From Naegleria lovaniensis (lineage: Eukaryota > Heterolobosea > Eutetramitea > Acrasida > Naegleriidae): a stretch of DNA of 64,000 bases. Below, one piece after another: positions 42,088 through 53,121 of this stretch (the stretch's first letter is position 1; every line of letters starts with the position of its first letter). Position numbers and translations under genes: made by a program. The stretch covers positions 434,001 to 498,000 of the forward strand of contig NW_025407824.1 in the NCBI RefSeq assembly GCF_003324165.1. Direction: 5' to 3'. The notes beneath the pieces are model-generated. The model saw only the letters and a list, made by a program, of their open reading frames with translations. It was not told the origin of the DNA and ran no database searches.

Positions 42088-44058
42088 CTAATTATTTTGA
42101 CGAGGTTCTCTCTTCAAGCTTATTTGATACAATTCTTCAAAGCTCTTTGCTTGTTTAAGGTATTGATCAATTCGAAATTGAATCATTTCATCTTTTTCAA
42201 AGAGAGATCGATATTTTTCATCACTTTTTTGTTTCCAAAACATCAGTTGGTGGATAATTTGATATTCACGAAGCACAGTGAACCAATTCACGCATGTCAC
42301 ACCACTTTCCGAAAGTTCCTTCTCCTTTTCAATGTACTTTCTGAGCTGATTGGATGTATCGTGCAAATTTTTGAGATCTGAGAGAAAAAGACCCAAGTAA
42401 GGAATACATGCTTCGGTTTTCACAGATTCTAATAAACTTCTCAGCATTCTAAAGTTGGCTCGTAAGCTCACAATTTCTCTCAAATGTTCGAGTTTTTCTT
42501 CATATTCGTCTCCAGCTTCTTGTCTTGTGAGTTTCAACCTAAAAGCAGAAGCGCTCATAATACCAGCTGATATAGCAAATATGGTTTCAAAATTTTGATA
42601 ATTGAATAGCTCAAAACAGAGATCAATGAAGAGTTTAAACGCCTTTGCTCTCTCCTGCACATCCTTTGGCATTACAATTTCAGATGCTACCCATTTGGCA
42701 ACATTTTCAAAATGCTTGTTGTTCATGACAATCGATGGACACTTGTGAGCACACTTTCTCCAAGGGAATCCAATAAATTCAAAAGGTCTTAAATTCTTGT
42801 AATGCTCAAATTGTAAAATTGTTAATTGTTTTGCCAAATCACCGAGCCCAATTGTGTAAATATTAGTTTCTCGCAATACATCACCAGGTTTTGTAGAGGG
42901 AGATGTAGAAAATCGATTGATAATTCTAAACTGTCTTTTGTTCTTTTGTTCCTCAAGAGTGATCAACTTTTTGTATAAATTGTGTTTGATTTGAATTCCT
43001 TTTAAATATTTTACAGTACTGAGAGGATTGACAGAGTTTTGTTCATGAGCACCTCCATTGATCAAATACAAATCTAAGAATTGAGAAAATTGCAAGACAA
43101 TCATATCGTCATTTTCTTCATCTCTAGGGTCCATCCTAATGCAATAGTGAATGAACATATTGAGAACCTTCATCAATTTGACCACCTTTCTTTGTGTCTC
43201 TGGATGTTTGGTTTCCATTTGTTCCTTATCGAGATCAATCAAATACAGAAAACACATTCGACAAAAATTTGATTTTGATAAAAAAGATTCAAAAGTCTTC
43301 AAGAAGGAACGTTGGAAGGAATGTGCCTCAGGTAGTGTTGATCTTTCGTCATCCATAGTTTCAATGCTGTCACCATTATTTAAAGTTGGAAACGTGATGT
43401 TTGCTCCAGTTGAAATTGGACTACCGAGTAGAGGACCTGGTGGACTTGGTGAATGAACAATGGACTGAGGTAAATTCCCACTCAACACTTGATTTCTCTG
43501 CTGCAATGTCATAAATTCTAAGGATCCACTGACACCTGCAATGACTGCTAGAGCAATATTCGACAGGTCATACTCATCACGGTCATTCATTTCACTTTCA
43601 TCAACAGATTCTATTAATCGCTCCAATAAATGATGCAAAGTCCCTCCAATAAATGTTTGCTTTCCTTTACAACTCAAATCCATAAATATACTCTCATCCA
43701 CACGCAGCCAAAAACTATTGAATTCTCTAAACGATTCCAAATGTAAAAATTCCTTGTTAGCGAAAGGAATAACACTGTTTTTTCCACCATGGCTAAATGG
43801 AAAACAGATATGTAAATGTTTCAGTACCGCCCCTCTCCACTTGTGACACACAGCTAGACATGTCGATGTAGCTCCGATGGGTAGAAACGAAGCTATAGTG
43901 GCCATAATTTCTTCCGGAACTTGATCCACAAAGTTTAGAACTTGTGTTTCCTTCTCTGGTGGCTGGTCTGTTACTGTTGTTGGCGATATTGTATCCTGTT
44001 GTTGGGGTGAGGTGTTTGTATGGAGTGCTCGTGAAATCGAGTCTGTGGTTGGCAGCAT
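42088..44058 (-). CDS. F-box protein with REM and RasGEF (CDC25) domains
   Basis: A single exon of 656 residues. An F-box (about 40-85) is visible as DQVPEEIMATIASFLPIGA, then CLAVCHKWRGAVLKH. Next comes a RasGEF N-terminal (REM) motif (about 125-145, FIGGTLHHLLERLIESV). The catalytic CDC25 domain covers about 395-640: LGDLAKQLTILQFEHYKNL, NNKHFENVAKWVASEI, YQNFETIFAISAGIMSASA and CIPYLGLFLSDL. CDC25 domains load GTP onto Ras. An F-box normally links proteins to SKP1-cullin ubiquitin ligases. The joint occurrence suggests a Ras activator that is recruited to, or turned over by, an SCF complex; that is inference. The ATG at 44058 follows an A9 run and is the first ATG in frame. Confidence 0.85.
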   Translation of the reverse strand: MLPTTDSISRALHTNTSPQQQDTISPTTVTDQPPEKETQVLNFVDQVPEEIMATIASFLPIGATSTCLAVCHKWRGAVLKHLHICFPFSHGGKNSVIPFANKEFLHLESFREFNSFWLRVDESIFMDLSCKGKQTFIGGTLHHLLERLIESVDESEMNDRDEYDLSNIALAVIAGVSGSLEFMTLQQRNQVLSGNLPQSIVHSPSPPGPLLGSPISTGANITFPTLNNGDSIETMDDERSTLPEAHSFQRSFLKTFESFLSKSNFCRMCFLYLIDLDKEQMETKHPETQRKVVKLMKVLNMFIHYCIRMDPRDEENDDMIVLQFSQFLDLYLINGGAHEQNSVNPLSTVKYLKGIQIKHNLYKKLITLEEQKNKRQFRIINRFSTSPSTKPGDVLRETNIYTIGLGDLAKQLTILQFEHYKNLRPFEFIGFPWRKCAHKCPSIVMNNKHFENVAKWVASEIVMPKDVQERAKAFKLFIDLCFELFNYQNFETIFAISAGIMSASAFRLKLTRQEAGDEYEEKLEHLREIVSLRANFRMLRSLLESVKTEACIPYLGLFLSDLKNLHDTSNQLRKYIEKEKELSESGVTCVNWFTVLREYQIIHQLMFWKQKSDEKYRSLFEKDEMIQFRIDQYLKQAKSFEELYQISLKREPRQNN

Positions 44059-44146
44059 TTTTTTTTTGATGTTAGAAAAGTTTGCTGGAGAACAAGGAAC
44101 ACAAACCACGAGTTCACAAAGTCATTAAGGAAGGGCATGAAATAAT

Positions 44147-47100
44147 TTACTTTTTAAAATGTGTCTGGAGGAATTGGGCGATTTCTTCAAGAGATTTGTT
44201 TGAAAAATCAAAGTTGGCAAATTTACAGAGAGCTTGATGCATCTTGGCTCTTTCTTCACTGCTTTCTTTGGTGGTGTTTTGTTGCGCATTGGGTGTTTCT
44301 GTCATGTTAATAATGCTTTCAATTTCTTTGGATTTCATTTGAGCTACTCTAATAATGTCGGGAGGAAAGTGGGCCAGTTTAGCAACTTCAATACCAAAAC
44401 TGTTATTACTGTTTACATTGGTCTCGTCGTCATCAATGACACGATATAACATTTTTAGTTCGTCCTCCAAACTGTTTCAAAGATGATCAATTCCAAAAAC
44501 AAAGAGAACATCCTGCTACTTACACAGATTCCATTCTCTTGCAACACACTCTATTACAATCTGGATCTTCAGTTAACACCTTTAGCTCATGAAAATGTGT
44601 TGCAAACAATGTATAAGCATTTGTTGTTCTAGATAAATGTTCTACAATCGCATATGCCAAGCCGAACCCGTCATATGTCTTTTGAATCATAGAATTATCC
44701 AAAATTCGAGACATTACAGAGTACTTACAGATGTGCCTCTTCCCAACTCGTCAATAATAATCAGCGTCTTGTTAGTGGCTGTTGACAATATAGCAGATGT
44801 TTCCAACATCTCTGCCATGAATGTACTTATGCCCCTACTGGTGCTATCTGAGGCACCTACTCTGGAGAGAATGGCATCCCTTATACTCACAATACTACCT
44901 GCATCAGCTGGAATAAAACATCCTATCTGTGCTAAAATAACATTAATCGCCACTTGTCTGATATAAGTGCTCTTACCACCCATATTCGGCTAAAAATGAT
45001 GAGATTGCTAAACAGTATTGTTCAATTAAAATACTTACACCAGTTATAATATGCAGCTGATTTGAAGATCTGTCGAATAGACAACTATTCATCTGAAAAT
45101 CAATGCCGTCTTGAACCTCTACACATGGATGTCTACAGTTTATCAGATAGATTTCGTCTTCTTCTGCATCAAGTGGCTTAATAATAGGTCTAACATAAGG
45201 TTTGGCAGATTTTGTAGATACGTCGGCAAATGCAGCAAAAATGTCAAGTTCGGCTAACGCATCTCTGAGGTCTGAAAAATGTTGAGAATAGGAACCAATA
45301 GTACCTTTGACTTGATACATCAGTGCATCTGAACATGCATCATATTTTTCTTGACAAAGTCTGTAATTTTCTGCCAGACTCATCAAATTTCTAGTGATAA
45401 ATTTGAACTGTTGCTTTGTTCCTCCCAATGCAATATAATTCTGATTATTGTTAAACTTGCTGGCTACCTTTCCACCAACTTGTAGATGAACAGCCTTTTT
45501 TGTGTATACTAACACCAATTCATCTTTTTTAACTGCCTCCTCGTCTTGTATCCGTTTACATTCTTCATCCATGAGTTTGATAGATTCTGTAAGCTCTTCT
45601 GCAATTTCTTTTAAATTGTCATCAAGATTGGGATTTAATCTGTAACTATGATCTGCAGCATTTTCAAGATCTAGGGATGTATGAACCAAAGTTGGAAATT
45701 TTGGAATAAAGGCTGCGCATAAATCTTCTAATTGCAACAACACGGAAAAGAATATTCCCTCCTCATTAAAAGTTTTTTCGTTTCTTACTTTCTCTAATGA
45801 TTCTTTGATAACAGGGAGTTGCTGTACGCATGCATACAATTTCATGATATCGTCGCATGTAATTTTAAATTTGGCCATCTTAGAGCATAGAATGTCGAGA
45901 TCTGGGATCTTTTTAAGTGCAGCTCTTATTTCTTCTCTTAATTCATGCTCTTCAACAAATATTTCAACCATATCAAGTCTGTTTTCAATTTGACTTTGGT
46001 CAGTCAATGGTTGTCTAATCCATTCTCTAAGGAGTCGAGATCCAGGTTTTGTAACACACTCATTGAGCAAACCAAAAAGACTATCGTGCTTTTTTCGATC
46101 ACTTGGGCTAGGTAACAAATTGAGAGAGGCAATGCACGAGCTGTCCAACTTCATAAAATTTTGTACCACAAATGATTTCGTTTTGAAATACGAATAATTG
46201 TGGGGATCTTCTACCAATTCTAAATAATCAATGAGTGCTTGGGCAGCACATGCTACACATTCATCATTGAACTCTGGGTTTTCAACATTATTTTTTCCTG
46301 TTAATTTGCAAATATCAGCTTCCAACGAAGGTTTTCTAGTGAAAGCACTTCTCTTGAGCTCCGTACACATAATATCAGTTCTTGCAAAAATATCTAGCAC
46401 TTTGGAATAAAGGATATCATTCTTGGAAATACAAATTAACCCTTCTTTTGCCTCCATTTGAGCAAGAGCAGAATCTAATACTGCTAATTGACTATTATCA
46501 GCAAAGCTGCAAAAACCAATAACTCGCAGAGAGGTATTGGCATACGCAATACCAACCCTTCTTTCATTCGAATCTTGTTTGATCATAATTGAGCATACGA
46601 TTCCAGGTGTTGTGTCTGATTTGAAAATAATTTCTTCAAAACTTTGGAGATTTCCAGGAGATGCGGACTTGATACATTCATAATTTGATTTTCTGTCGGC
46701 CCATATTTCAAGCTTTTTTCGATGGTCGAGAAGAATGCCCTTTACGAACTGTTCATATAACGCTGGTCTAAATGTTAGATAGGGAAGACCTGCATGTCGA
46801 ACACCACCCACAATATACGGATGGTCTTTATCACACTCTCCCTTTTTCTCGTGGTATTTAAACGATCCATAATTGGAGAAATGTTTGTCAATGAATATAG
46901 CGTCTTTTCCATGAACACTGTAGAAAATTTCATCATCGGAGCTAGAACTAACTTTTCTTTTTCTTTCAAAAAAAACAACCGTCTCATCATGTTTAGGATG
47001 TTTTTCATGTTTCAAAATCATACTAACAAACGATCCATCTTCTTGGATATCTTCTACCTTTTCATCTTTTGGGGAGCCGTCTTCATCATCGGCTTCTTTT

Positions 47101-47183
47101 TTCTTTTTTTTGGCTCCTTTTTGGTTTGATGATGTAGGAGTTTTGCGTTTGGTAGCAGCGGTGCTGGTAGCTTTTCTTGGCAT
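44147..47183 (-). CDS. MSH2: DNA mismatch repair protein MSH2
   Basis: Four exons (47183-45039, 44989-44729, 44678-44524, 44471-44147) give 961 residues. A basic Lys-rich N-terminus (about 1-45) precedes the mismatch-binding region ([13 protein letters not shown]), connector and lever ([40 protein letters not shown]) and clamp. The ATPase has Walker [11 protein letters not shown], created by splicing, the MutS signature [13 protein letters not shown] and Walker [14 protein letters not shown], then ATHFHEL. MSH2 pairs with MSH6 or MSH3 to recognise mismatches. The start at 47183 follows an A9 run; an in-frame ATG at 47234 would add 17 residues. All intron joins fall in conserved motifs, so the model is firm. 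Confidence 0.94.
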
Positions 47184-47292
47184 TTTTTTTTGTGATTTCT
47201 TCCATTCTCTGGAGATTTTCAACCTTTGAGACATGAACAACTGAAAGTTTGTGCTCAAACAATGGCACGCATCAAAATGGATGTAAATAAAT

Positions 47293-48990
47293 TTAATACT
47301 TGATGATATCAAAATTAAGGTGAGATCTAAAGAATGTTGGTGTTAAACTACCAAAAGCATTGAATAACTCTGTTCTAAAATCTCCTAACATTGGCAATTC
47401 ACCACTCTTTCCATCAACACCAAGCTTTTTCGTAGCAATTTCTCCACTCAGTGCCACAAACGCACAACCTGCAGCTGCTGAAACAAGTGGATCATTACAA
47501 ACTGCTGCAAAAGCTGTCTGAATAGCCCCAGTCATACATCCAACTCCAGTCAAATATTGAAGGGATGGCTCATTATGATAAATTCTAATGACTCGAGAAC
47601 CATCTGAAATAAAATCAATAGGTCCAGTCATACAAACAACACATCCATATTTTCTTGATAAATCCAAAACAACCTTATCCATTTGGGATTGGTCTGTGAG
47701 TGGACCACCCTCAGCATCTACTCCTTTCAATGTTGCAAAACCTCCCTCTCCATGCATTTTACCAATTTCACCATAATTTCCCTTAAGAATAGTAATCTTG
47801 TGGTTCAATAATAAATCAAAGGTTGTGTCTTCTCTTGCACGAGTAGCTCCAAAGCCGACGGGATCCAAGATTACTGGCTTTCCCAAGTGACCTGCATGTC
47901 TTGCTGCTAAATGCATGGCTTTTATAGAGTACTCATCCAATGTTCCAATGTTAATTAATACTCCACTCGCAATATCTACCATATCAGCAATTTCGGCATG
48001 ATACTGAGTCATGACTGGAGAAGCACCAATCGCAAGAAGTGCATTGGCTGTTTGTGTGGTTACCACATTGTTGGTCAAGTTATGAATCAATGGTCTGCTC
48101 TTTTTGATTTGCAATAAGGCATCTGTCATTTGTTCTCGTAATTCTGCCTTTTCTCTTGATTGACCCATTTGATAAAAATTCACATGTCTTCTCAACTCTT
48201 TTGCAGCTTCAAAAGCACTGGAGGCTCCAACGACACTACTCACCACTGCAACTCCATCGACACCACATTTCATCACATCTTCAACGTTTTGATTACCAAT
48301 TCCTCCAATGGCTACCAATGGTATATTTCTTTCCATTGACACACTCTTTACATAGTCCACTAAATCTTTGAGTCCTTGTAATCCCACAGCAGTACCAGCA
48401 TCTTTTTTGGTTTGAGTTGGGAAAATGGCATTGGTTCCTAAATAATCTGCTCTCACTTCATGTGAGAGTGCTTCATTCACTTGCTCTCTCGTTCCGACTG
48501 TTAATCCCAAAATCTTGGAATGACCAATCAATTTTCTCACATATTGAGGTGGGAGATCCTTTTGACCCACATGAACTCCGTCGGCATTGCAAGCCAGAGC
48601 CAAATCAACACGATCATCTATGAGAAATGGAACGCCATACTTTTTACAAATACGTTGTAAAGATTTTGCTTGTTGCAGAATTTGACGAGTATTCAATGAA
48701 CCATTCTTTTCACGATATTGAATAATTGATGATCCTCCTTCAATAGCTTGCTGAACGGTTTCCTCCAATGAACGGGATGCTTTGCTTGAAATTTCCGAAT
48801 CAGTCACTACATAGAGCCCATAATCAACAATCGATCCTTTGTTGTTGTCAATCGGGTATGTGTTGTTTTGGTTGGTCGTAGAGAATGATCGCAGAGTGAT
48901 GAGAGATCGAAGTAGGTTGTTGTTCACTCTTTGGGAAGCAAAATAACTTCGGGAACGAGTAATTTGGCTTTTCATTTTTATTTTTCTCAT
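47293..48990 (-). CDS. THI6: ThiE-ThiM fusion: thiamine-phosphate synthase and hydroxyethylthiazole kinase
   Basis: A single exon of 565 residues with the same domain order as yeast Thi6. Residues 1-50 are basic and Ser-rich (SRSYFASQRVNNNLLRSL) and look like a mitochondrial presequence. ThiE (about 55-285) shows YGLYVVTDSE, IQYREKN, the DADGVHVGQ-like NADGVHVGQKDLP, FPTQTKKDAG and VAIGGIG. ThiM (about 305-560) shows HNLTNNVVTTQTANALLAIG, ILDPVGFGATRAR and the anion-hole motif LTGVGCMTGA. Together they phosphorylate hydroxyethylthiazole and join it to HMP-PP to give thiamine phosphate. HMP-PP would come from the TenA-ThiD gene. The ATG at 48990 is the first; a further in-frame ATG follows at 48975. 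Confidence 0.93.
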   Translation of the reverse strand: MRKIKMKSQITRSRSYFASQRVNNNLLRSLITLRSFSTTNQNNTYPIDNNKGSIVDYGLYVVTDSEISSKASRSLEETVQQAIEGGSSIIQYREKNGSLNTRQILQQAKSLQRICKKYGVPFLIDDRVDLALACNADGVHVGQKDLPPQYVRKLIGHSKILGLTVGTREQVNEALSHEVRADYLGTNAIFPTQTKKDAGTAVGLQGLKDLVDYVKSVSMERNIPLVAIGGIGNQNVEDVMKCGVDGVAVVSSVVGASSAFEAAKELRRHVNFYQMGQSREKAELREQMTDALLQIKKSRPLIHNLTNNVVTTQTANALLAIGASPVMTQYHAEIADMVDIASGVLINIGTLDEYSIKAMHLAARHAGHLGKPVILDPVGFGATRAREDTTFDLLLNHKITILKGNYGEIGKMHGEGGFATLKGVDAEGGPLTDQSQMDKVVLDLSRKYGCVVCMTGPIDFISDGSRVIRIYHNEPSLQYLTGVGCMTGAIQTAFAAVCNDPLVSAAAGCAFVALSGEIATKKLGVDGKSGELPMLGDFRTELFNAFGSLTPTFFRSHLNFDIIKY

Positions 48991-49241
48991 AATTCTCACA
49001 GCAAGACGTCTTCAAAAGACAAACCTGACGTCTCATTGCTTCGATTGAGCTCATTCTTTTGGCTTTCACATGTGCATCAAGCTTGAAATATTTAGTGTAT
49101 CATACTATTTTCTCTAATGGAATCTATTTATCTTTATTTCACATCATTATTGAGAGCTTACTGATGGAGTGGCTGTTACAGCGTCACTCTTTTTCTTTCC
49201 AACAAATGTCATAATTTACAATGACCTTCAATCGATTGACC

Positions 49242-52200
49242 CTAGTGGAATCTATCAGATTCTTGTGATTGTTGAGTGAGTAATCTTTCATCTTGAGTGG
49301 TTATGAAAGAGCTAGCAGGAACGTTAATAGAAGGATTGTATCCAGTAGGGAAGAGTGGATATATTTGATGACTTGTAGAAATGGCACCTGAATAAGATGT
49401 CACAGGAATCAATGGATTCATCATTGGTGATGCCATTTGCATTGGAACCATTGAAGCATTAGGGTCAAGAAGAGGGATCGATGATGTCAATCCATAACCA
49501 ATACCATATCTATGGTTTGTAAACTTCTTTGGTTTTTGAAGTTTCACATTACTGATGCTCAAGCGAGACAAAGCACCTTCAACAATAAAATTCTTTTGCA
49601 TGTAATTGTCGTTCTTAAAATGATGCAATAATAAATTCCACAAAGGTTGTTTGGACAAGACTTTTGCATTTCCAATGATAATTATACCACATCTAGCACG
49701 GGTAAGAGCAACGTTAAGACGTCTTGGATCGTTTAAGAATCCAATACCTTGGTGATCATTGGATCTGACACATGAAAGAATAATAAAATCTTTCTCTCTT
49801 CCTTGGAATGAGTCTACACTGGCAACCTCAATTTCCTTATAAAGATCTGGATCAGCAGTACCAGCTCGTTGCATATGACTAACACAAAAAGCTCGTTGTC
49901 CTTCATAAGGAGTTACAACTCCCAATTGATATGGCCTTACGCCAGCCTTAAGCATTTTAGTTACAATCTTTTCAACTGTTTCTGCTTCAGTTCTATTGAG
50001 AAAAGATGTTCCACTTGCACTATATTCTTCTTGTCCAACAGAATTATAGAAAAACATTGGTGCATCAGAATGTGGCCAAGGAAAATCAATATGAATTAAT
50101 CTATCTTCCTTTTTTACACCATTCTGTAAAGTGCCTTCATAGAAGGTATTGGAAGGAAATTCTGAGAGACAAGGATGCATTCTATATTGTACTTGGAGAC
50201 GCATTGGTCTAATGCCCAACATTACCAAACGTTCAAAGAGAGATCTTGATAATCCAGCTCTAGCTGCCTTCTTGCACATGATTACTGGACCTAGCTGACA
50301 GTGGTCTCCAACAAGAACGATTTGCTTTGCTCCTTTTACAATTGGAATGAGACATTCAGGTTCAGTGGCTTGAGTAGATTCATCAATGAGTACATGTTTA
50401 AATTTAAAGTCTCTTAATCTGACATCGCCTGCACCAACACAAGTACAACAAATGACGTCTGCTGCCTTCAAAATTTCCCTCTCTGTTAATCTCTTTAACA
50501 TTTTTAAACGTTTCTCATCAGCAATAGATAATTCTCCATCATCCTCTTTCTTTTGTTGAAGTCTTTGATATTCATCCTTTTCTTTAGTTTTGTAGAGTTT
50601 TAGCTGGTAGTGTAATGTAAGGAAATCTACAGGTGAATTAACTGCTTCTCTACTTCTTGCACACAGTCTAACAACCTTGAGACCAGTAGCATGAATCTTT
50701 TCTGCCAATTGATCCACAGCAACATTGGAAGGTGCACACACTAATACTCTATGCTTATTCTTATCAACCATATGGTAGACAATTGAAGCGCTCGTAACAG
50801 TCTTTCCTGTACCGGGTGGACCTTGAATTAATGAAAGTGGTCTTTGCAGAGCATTCTTGACAGCTGAAATTTGAGAATGATTTAGTTCAGGTAAGCCAGG
50901 TGCAGAATATTTCTTAGGAAGGGTAACTTTGAGAAGAACATCTTTTGGTGTTTGGTTTGGATGACCTAACATTTTGTGATACAGAAAATTGCTAATACAA
51001 TTCTCGTCAATTGCAAATGTTCTCATTGCGTTTTGCATTCTTTCGAAGGAGGTTGGCTTCCAAACAAAATCAACACTAAACCCAGTTGTGAAGCTAATAG
51101 GTGCTGTTTTCTTCTTCAATTCCAAAACAACCTCTTCCTCTTGGTTGAATTTGATAACATGGCCAATACCTTCCCAGTTAATACCATCTCTATTGTAGCG
51201 AAGTCTGAGTTCATCACCGGGTACTAAACGAAGCTCATTGTCTTCACGTGTGAAATAAAAATAAGCCAGTAATCTGTTGCTGTTGGTTGTTTCCCAATGA
51301 ACAGCAATATTATCCTTTGATTGAGATTCTTTCATTCTCTTATCATACTCTGCTTCCAATTGAATGAGTGGACTGAATACTGATTGATAATGATAGGCAT
51401 CTTCATAGAAAAATTGAACAGGAAGAGGATCATCATCAATGCCTGGTTTTTCTAAATCGTCGATGGATGCATCAGTATTAGTCTTCCACAACTCTTCCAG
51501 TTTGTTAATTTGTTGTGTGGTTACTTTTCTACCTCTGTTCTTTTCTTCGTCAGGTTCTTTAACTAACCAAGACAACATTTGACGATCTTGAATTAAAGGA
51601 AGCCATGAATCAACATCCCAATCCATGTCCTTAAGACTGTTATCATGTAAGCATGGTTCACGACATAACAATACAACAACAGAATCATTCTTGGCAGGAA
51701 TAAAACCTAGCAAGAATACGTTTCTGCATCCACAGTTGTAGCACTCCAGAACTGTATCTCCTAGAGGTGATTCAGGATGCAAAGAGACTTCCTTGTGTTT
51801 GGACTTTACCAAATGGTGAACAATGTGAGAGCCATTCGAGCCTCCTCTTCCGTTACAAAACCACTTTTGACAAATATTACACTTAACAACACAAGCAGGA
51901 TCGTGAATGGTACAATATTTGCAAGCATGTTCCGGAAGCTTCTTTTCCAAAACCTCTTCATCCTCTTCATCAAAATTGAGCGGAGTAGCATATTTGTCAA
52001 TAAAAGAGTTCAAATCGTGTATTTCTTTTTTCTTCTTTTTCTTGCCAAGTGAAGATGTGTTGGAACTTGCTTTCAAACCGCCACTGGCAGCCGATGATTG
52101 TTGAGAGTAAGAAAGTTGAGTACCAGTTTGTTGTGTATTTAGAAAATCCTGGGAATAAAGTTGTGATTGTGTGGTAGGTAGTGTTTGGCTCTGTTGAGTG

Positions 52201-52469
52201 TTCAAATCCTCCACGTATTCAAAATTGTTGTTGCCCTGGCTAATAGGTGATGAGGATGAATCATCGCTTTGTTCATCGTCATTTACGTCGTACTCGTTAT
52301 CCTCATCATCATCTTCTCCAATAAAATTAGAAGGGTTAACAAATTGATTAGACTGTGATTGTTCGTTCTCTCCCGAATAATCATCATCACCATCCTCTTG
52401 GAATTGGTATGTGATGTTTTGTTGAGAGGAAGGAAATTGTGTATCTTCCGAATAGTTGAATGAACTCAT
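49242..52469 (-). CDS. UPF1: UPF1/RENT1 RNA helicase of nonsense-mediated decay
   Basis: A single exon of 1075 residues, long for an intron-rich region. An acidic Gln/Ser-rich N-terminus (1-160) with several SQ/TQ pairs leads to the Cys/His-rich domain ([46 protein letters not shown]) that binds UPF2. The superfamily-1 helicase core follows: Walker [20 protein letters not shown], Walker [42 protein letters not shown] and NVALTRAR. The C-terminus again carries SQ/TQ sites (TQQSQES), the type phosphorylated by SMG1. It acts in the cytoplasm on messages with premature stops. The ATG at 52469 follows TTTCGAAAAAA. A tRNA gene lies 86 bases upstream on the same strand. Confidence 0.95.
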   Translation of the reverse strand: MSSFNYSEDTQFPSSQQNITYQFQEDGDDDYSGENEQSQSNQFVNPSNFIGEDDDEDNEYDVNDDEQSDDSSSSPISQGNNNFEYVEDLNTQQSQTLPTTQSQLYSQDFLNTQQTGTQLSYSQQSSAASGGLKASSNTSSLGKKKKKKEIHDLNSFIDKYATPLNFDEEDEEVLEKKLPEHACKYCTIHDPACVVKCNICQKWFCNGRGGSNGSHIVHHLVKSKHKEVSLHPESPLGDTVLECYNCGCRNVFLLGFIPAKNDSVVVLLCREPCLHDNSLKDMDWDVDSWLPLIQDRQMLSWLVKEPDEEKNRGRKVTTQQINKLEELWKTNTDASIDDLEKPGIDDDPLPVQFFYEDAYHYQSVFSPLIQLEAEYDKRMKESQSKDNIAVHWETTNSNRLLAYFYFTREDNELRLVPGDELRLRYNRDGINWEGIGHVIKFNQEEEVVLELKKKTAPISFTTGFSVDFVWKPTSFERMQNAMRTFAIDENCISNFLYHKMLGHPNQTPKDVLLKVTLPKKYSAPGLPELNHSQISAVKNALQRPLSLIQGPPGTGKTVTSASIVYHMVDKNKHRVLVCAPSNVAVDQLAEKIHATGLKVVRLCARSREAVNSPVDFLTLHYQLKLYKTKEKDEYQRLQQKKEDDGELSIADEKRLKMLKRLTEREILKAADVICCTCVGAGDVRLRDFKFKHVLIDESTQATEPECLIPIVKGAKQIVLVGDHCQLGPVIMCKKAARAGLSRSLFERLVMLGIRPMRLQVQYRMHPCLSEFPSNTFYEGTLQNGVKKEDRLIHIDFPWPHSDAPMFFYNSVGQEEYSASGTSFLNRTEAETVEKIVTKMLKAGVRPYQLGVVTPYEGQRAFCVSHMQRAGTADPDLYKEIEVASVDSFQGREKDFIILSCVRSNDHQGIGFLNDPRRLNVALTRARCGIIIIGNAKVLSKQPLWNLLLHHFKNDNYMQKNFIVEGALSRLSISNVKLQKPKKFTNHRYGIGYGLTSSIPLLDPNASMVPMQMASPMMNPLIPVTSYSGAISTSHQIYPLFPTGYNPSINVPASSFITTQDERLLTQQSQESDRFH

Positions 52470-52554
52470 TTTTTTCGAAATCCTCTTCGACAACGAAAGA
52501 CGCTTCAGCAAAATGAAGTTGTGTTCGGAACAAAAAGTTAGCTCGCCTTGGTTT

Positions 52555-52625
52555 CCGTCTCGGGAGGAATCGAACCTCCGTCAATGGATTCAAAGTCCAC
52601 TATGCTACCATTACACCACGAGACG
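52555..52625 (-). tRNA. tRNA-Gln (anticodon UUG)
   Basis: The minus strand folds as a complete cloverleaf without an intron. The acceptor stem CGTCTCG pairs fully with CGAGACG. The anticodon loop CTTTGAA sits in a 5-base stem, with anticodon TTG at forward 52591-52593 (reads CAA). The T arm is GGAGGTTCGAATCCTCC. The internal A box (TGGTGTAATGGTAGC) and B box (GGTTCGAATCC) are intact, and a T5 terminator lies about 20 bases past the 3' end. It lies 86 bases upstream of the UPF1 start on the same strand. Confidence 0.97.
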
Positions 52626-52995
52626 AGCACATTAAAGATATCCGAAAGACTCTGAAATTACCAAACAACAATTTAATGTGAATAACACGATTGGTGAGCG
52701 TCCTCCGTTACAACTGAAAACGAATTTCAAAGAATGCGAGCTTGAAGACGACTCTCATATGAACATGATTGATAACTCGTACGATAGGAAGGAATCGAGC
52801 TACAAATCTTCTAATATCTTCGTCAATTTGGTTCTTGAGTTGAATAAGGTATTCAGAAGCTTTTGATCTGATCAAAAAACTCTTTTCGAATTCTTGTTCT
52901 CTGACCAATCGAATATGGGACAACGATGCAACACTCGTGTTGTTTGAAATCAACTCTGCTGTGGTGCTTATCGTCGTGTTCTGAACAAAAAAACC
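52626..52995. other. Intergenic region upstream of the hypothetical gene
   Basis: No convincing gene. A minus-strand open frame (52708-53079) has protein-like composition but no ATG except very near its end, and no splice that would supply one. Confidence 0.4.
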
Positions 52996-53121
52996 ATGCC
53001 GGCCAATGCTCTCTTGGTACAAACATTTTGTGATCTTTCTATGATAGAGTGCTTTATCCCTGAAAAACTGGAAGTACAATTTCCAAAAAAAAAGAAATCA
53101 TGGGTCATCCAGGCCAAGTAA
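52996..53121 (+). CDS. Short ORF overlapping the start of the next gene, uncertain
   Basis: A 41-residue ORF (begins MPANALLVQTFC, contains IPEKLEVQFPKKKK) that overlaps the start of the 175-residue gene in another frame. An A9 run (53087-53095) sits just before the second ATG. A one-base slip in that run would fuse the two frames into one longer protein. It is either a uORF or the true N-terminus with an indel in the homopolymer. Confidence 0.3.
   Translation: MPANALLVQTFCDLSMIECFIPEKLEVQFPKKKKSWVIQAK

Noticed and set aside
52708-53079. Minus-strand frame with helical, protein-like composition
   Set aside because: It has no ATG except close to its end, no upstream exon could be joined by a usable donor and acceptor, and it lies antisense to two plus-strand frames.
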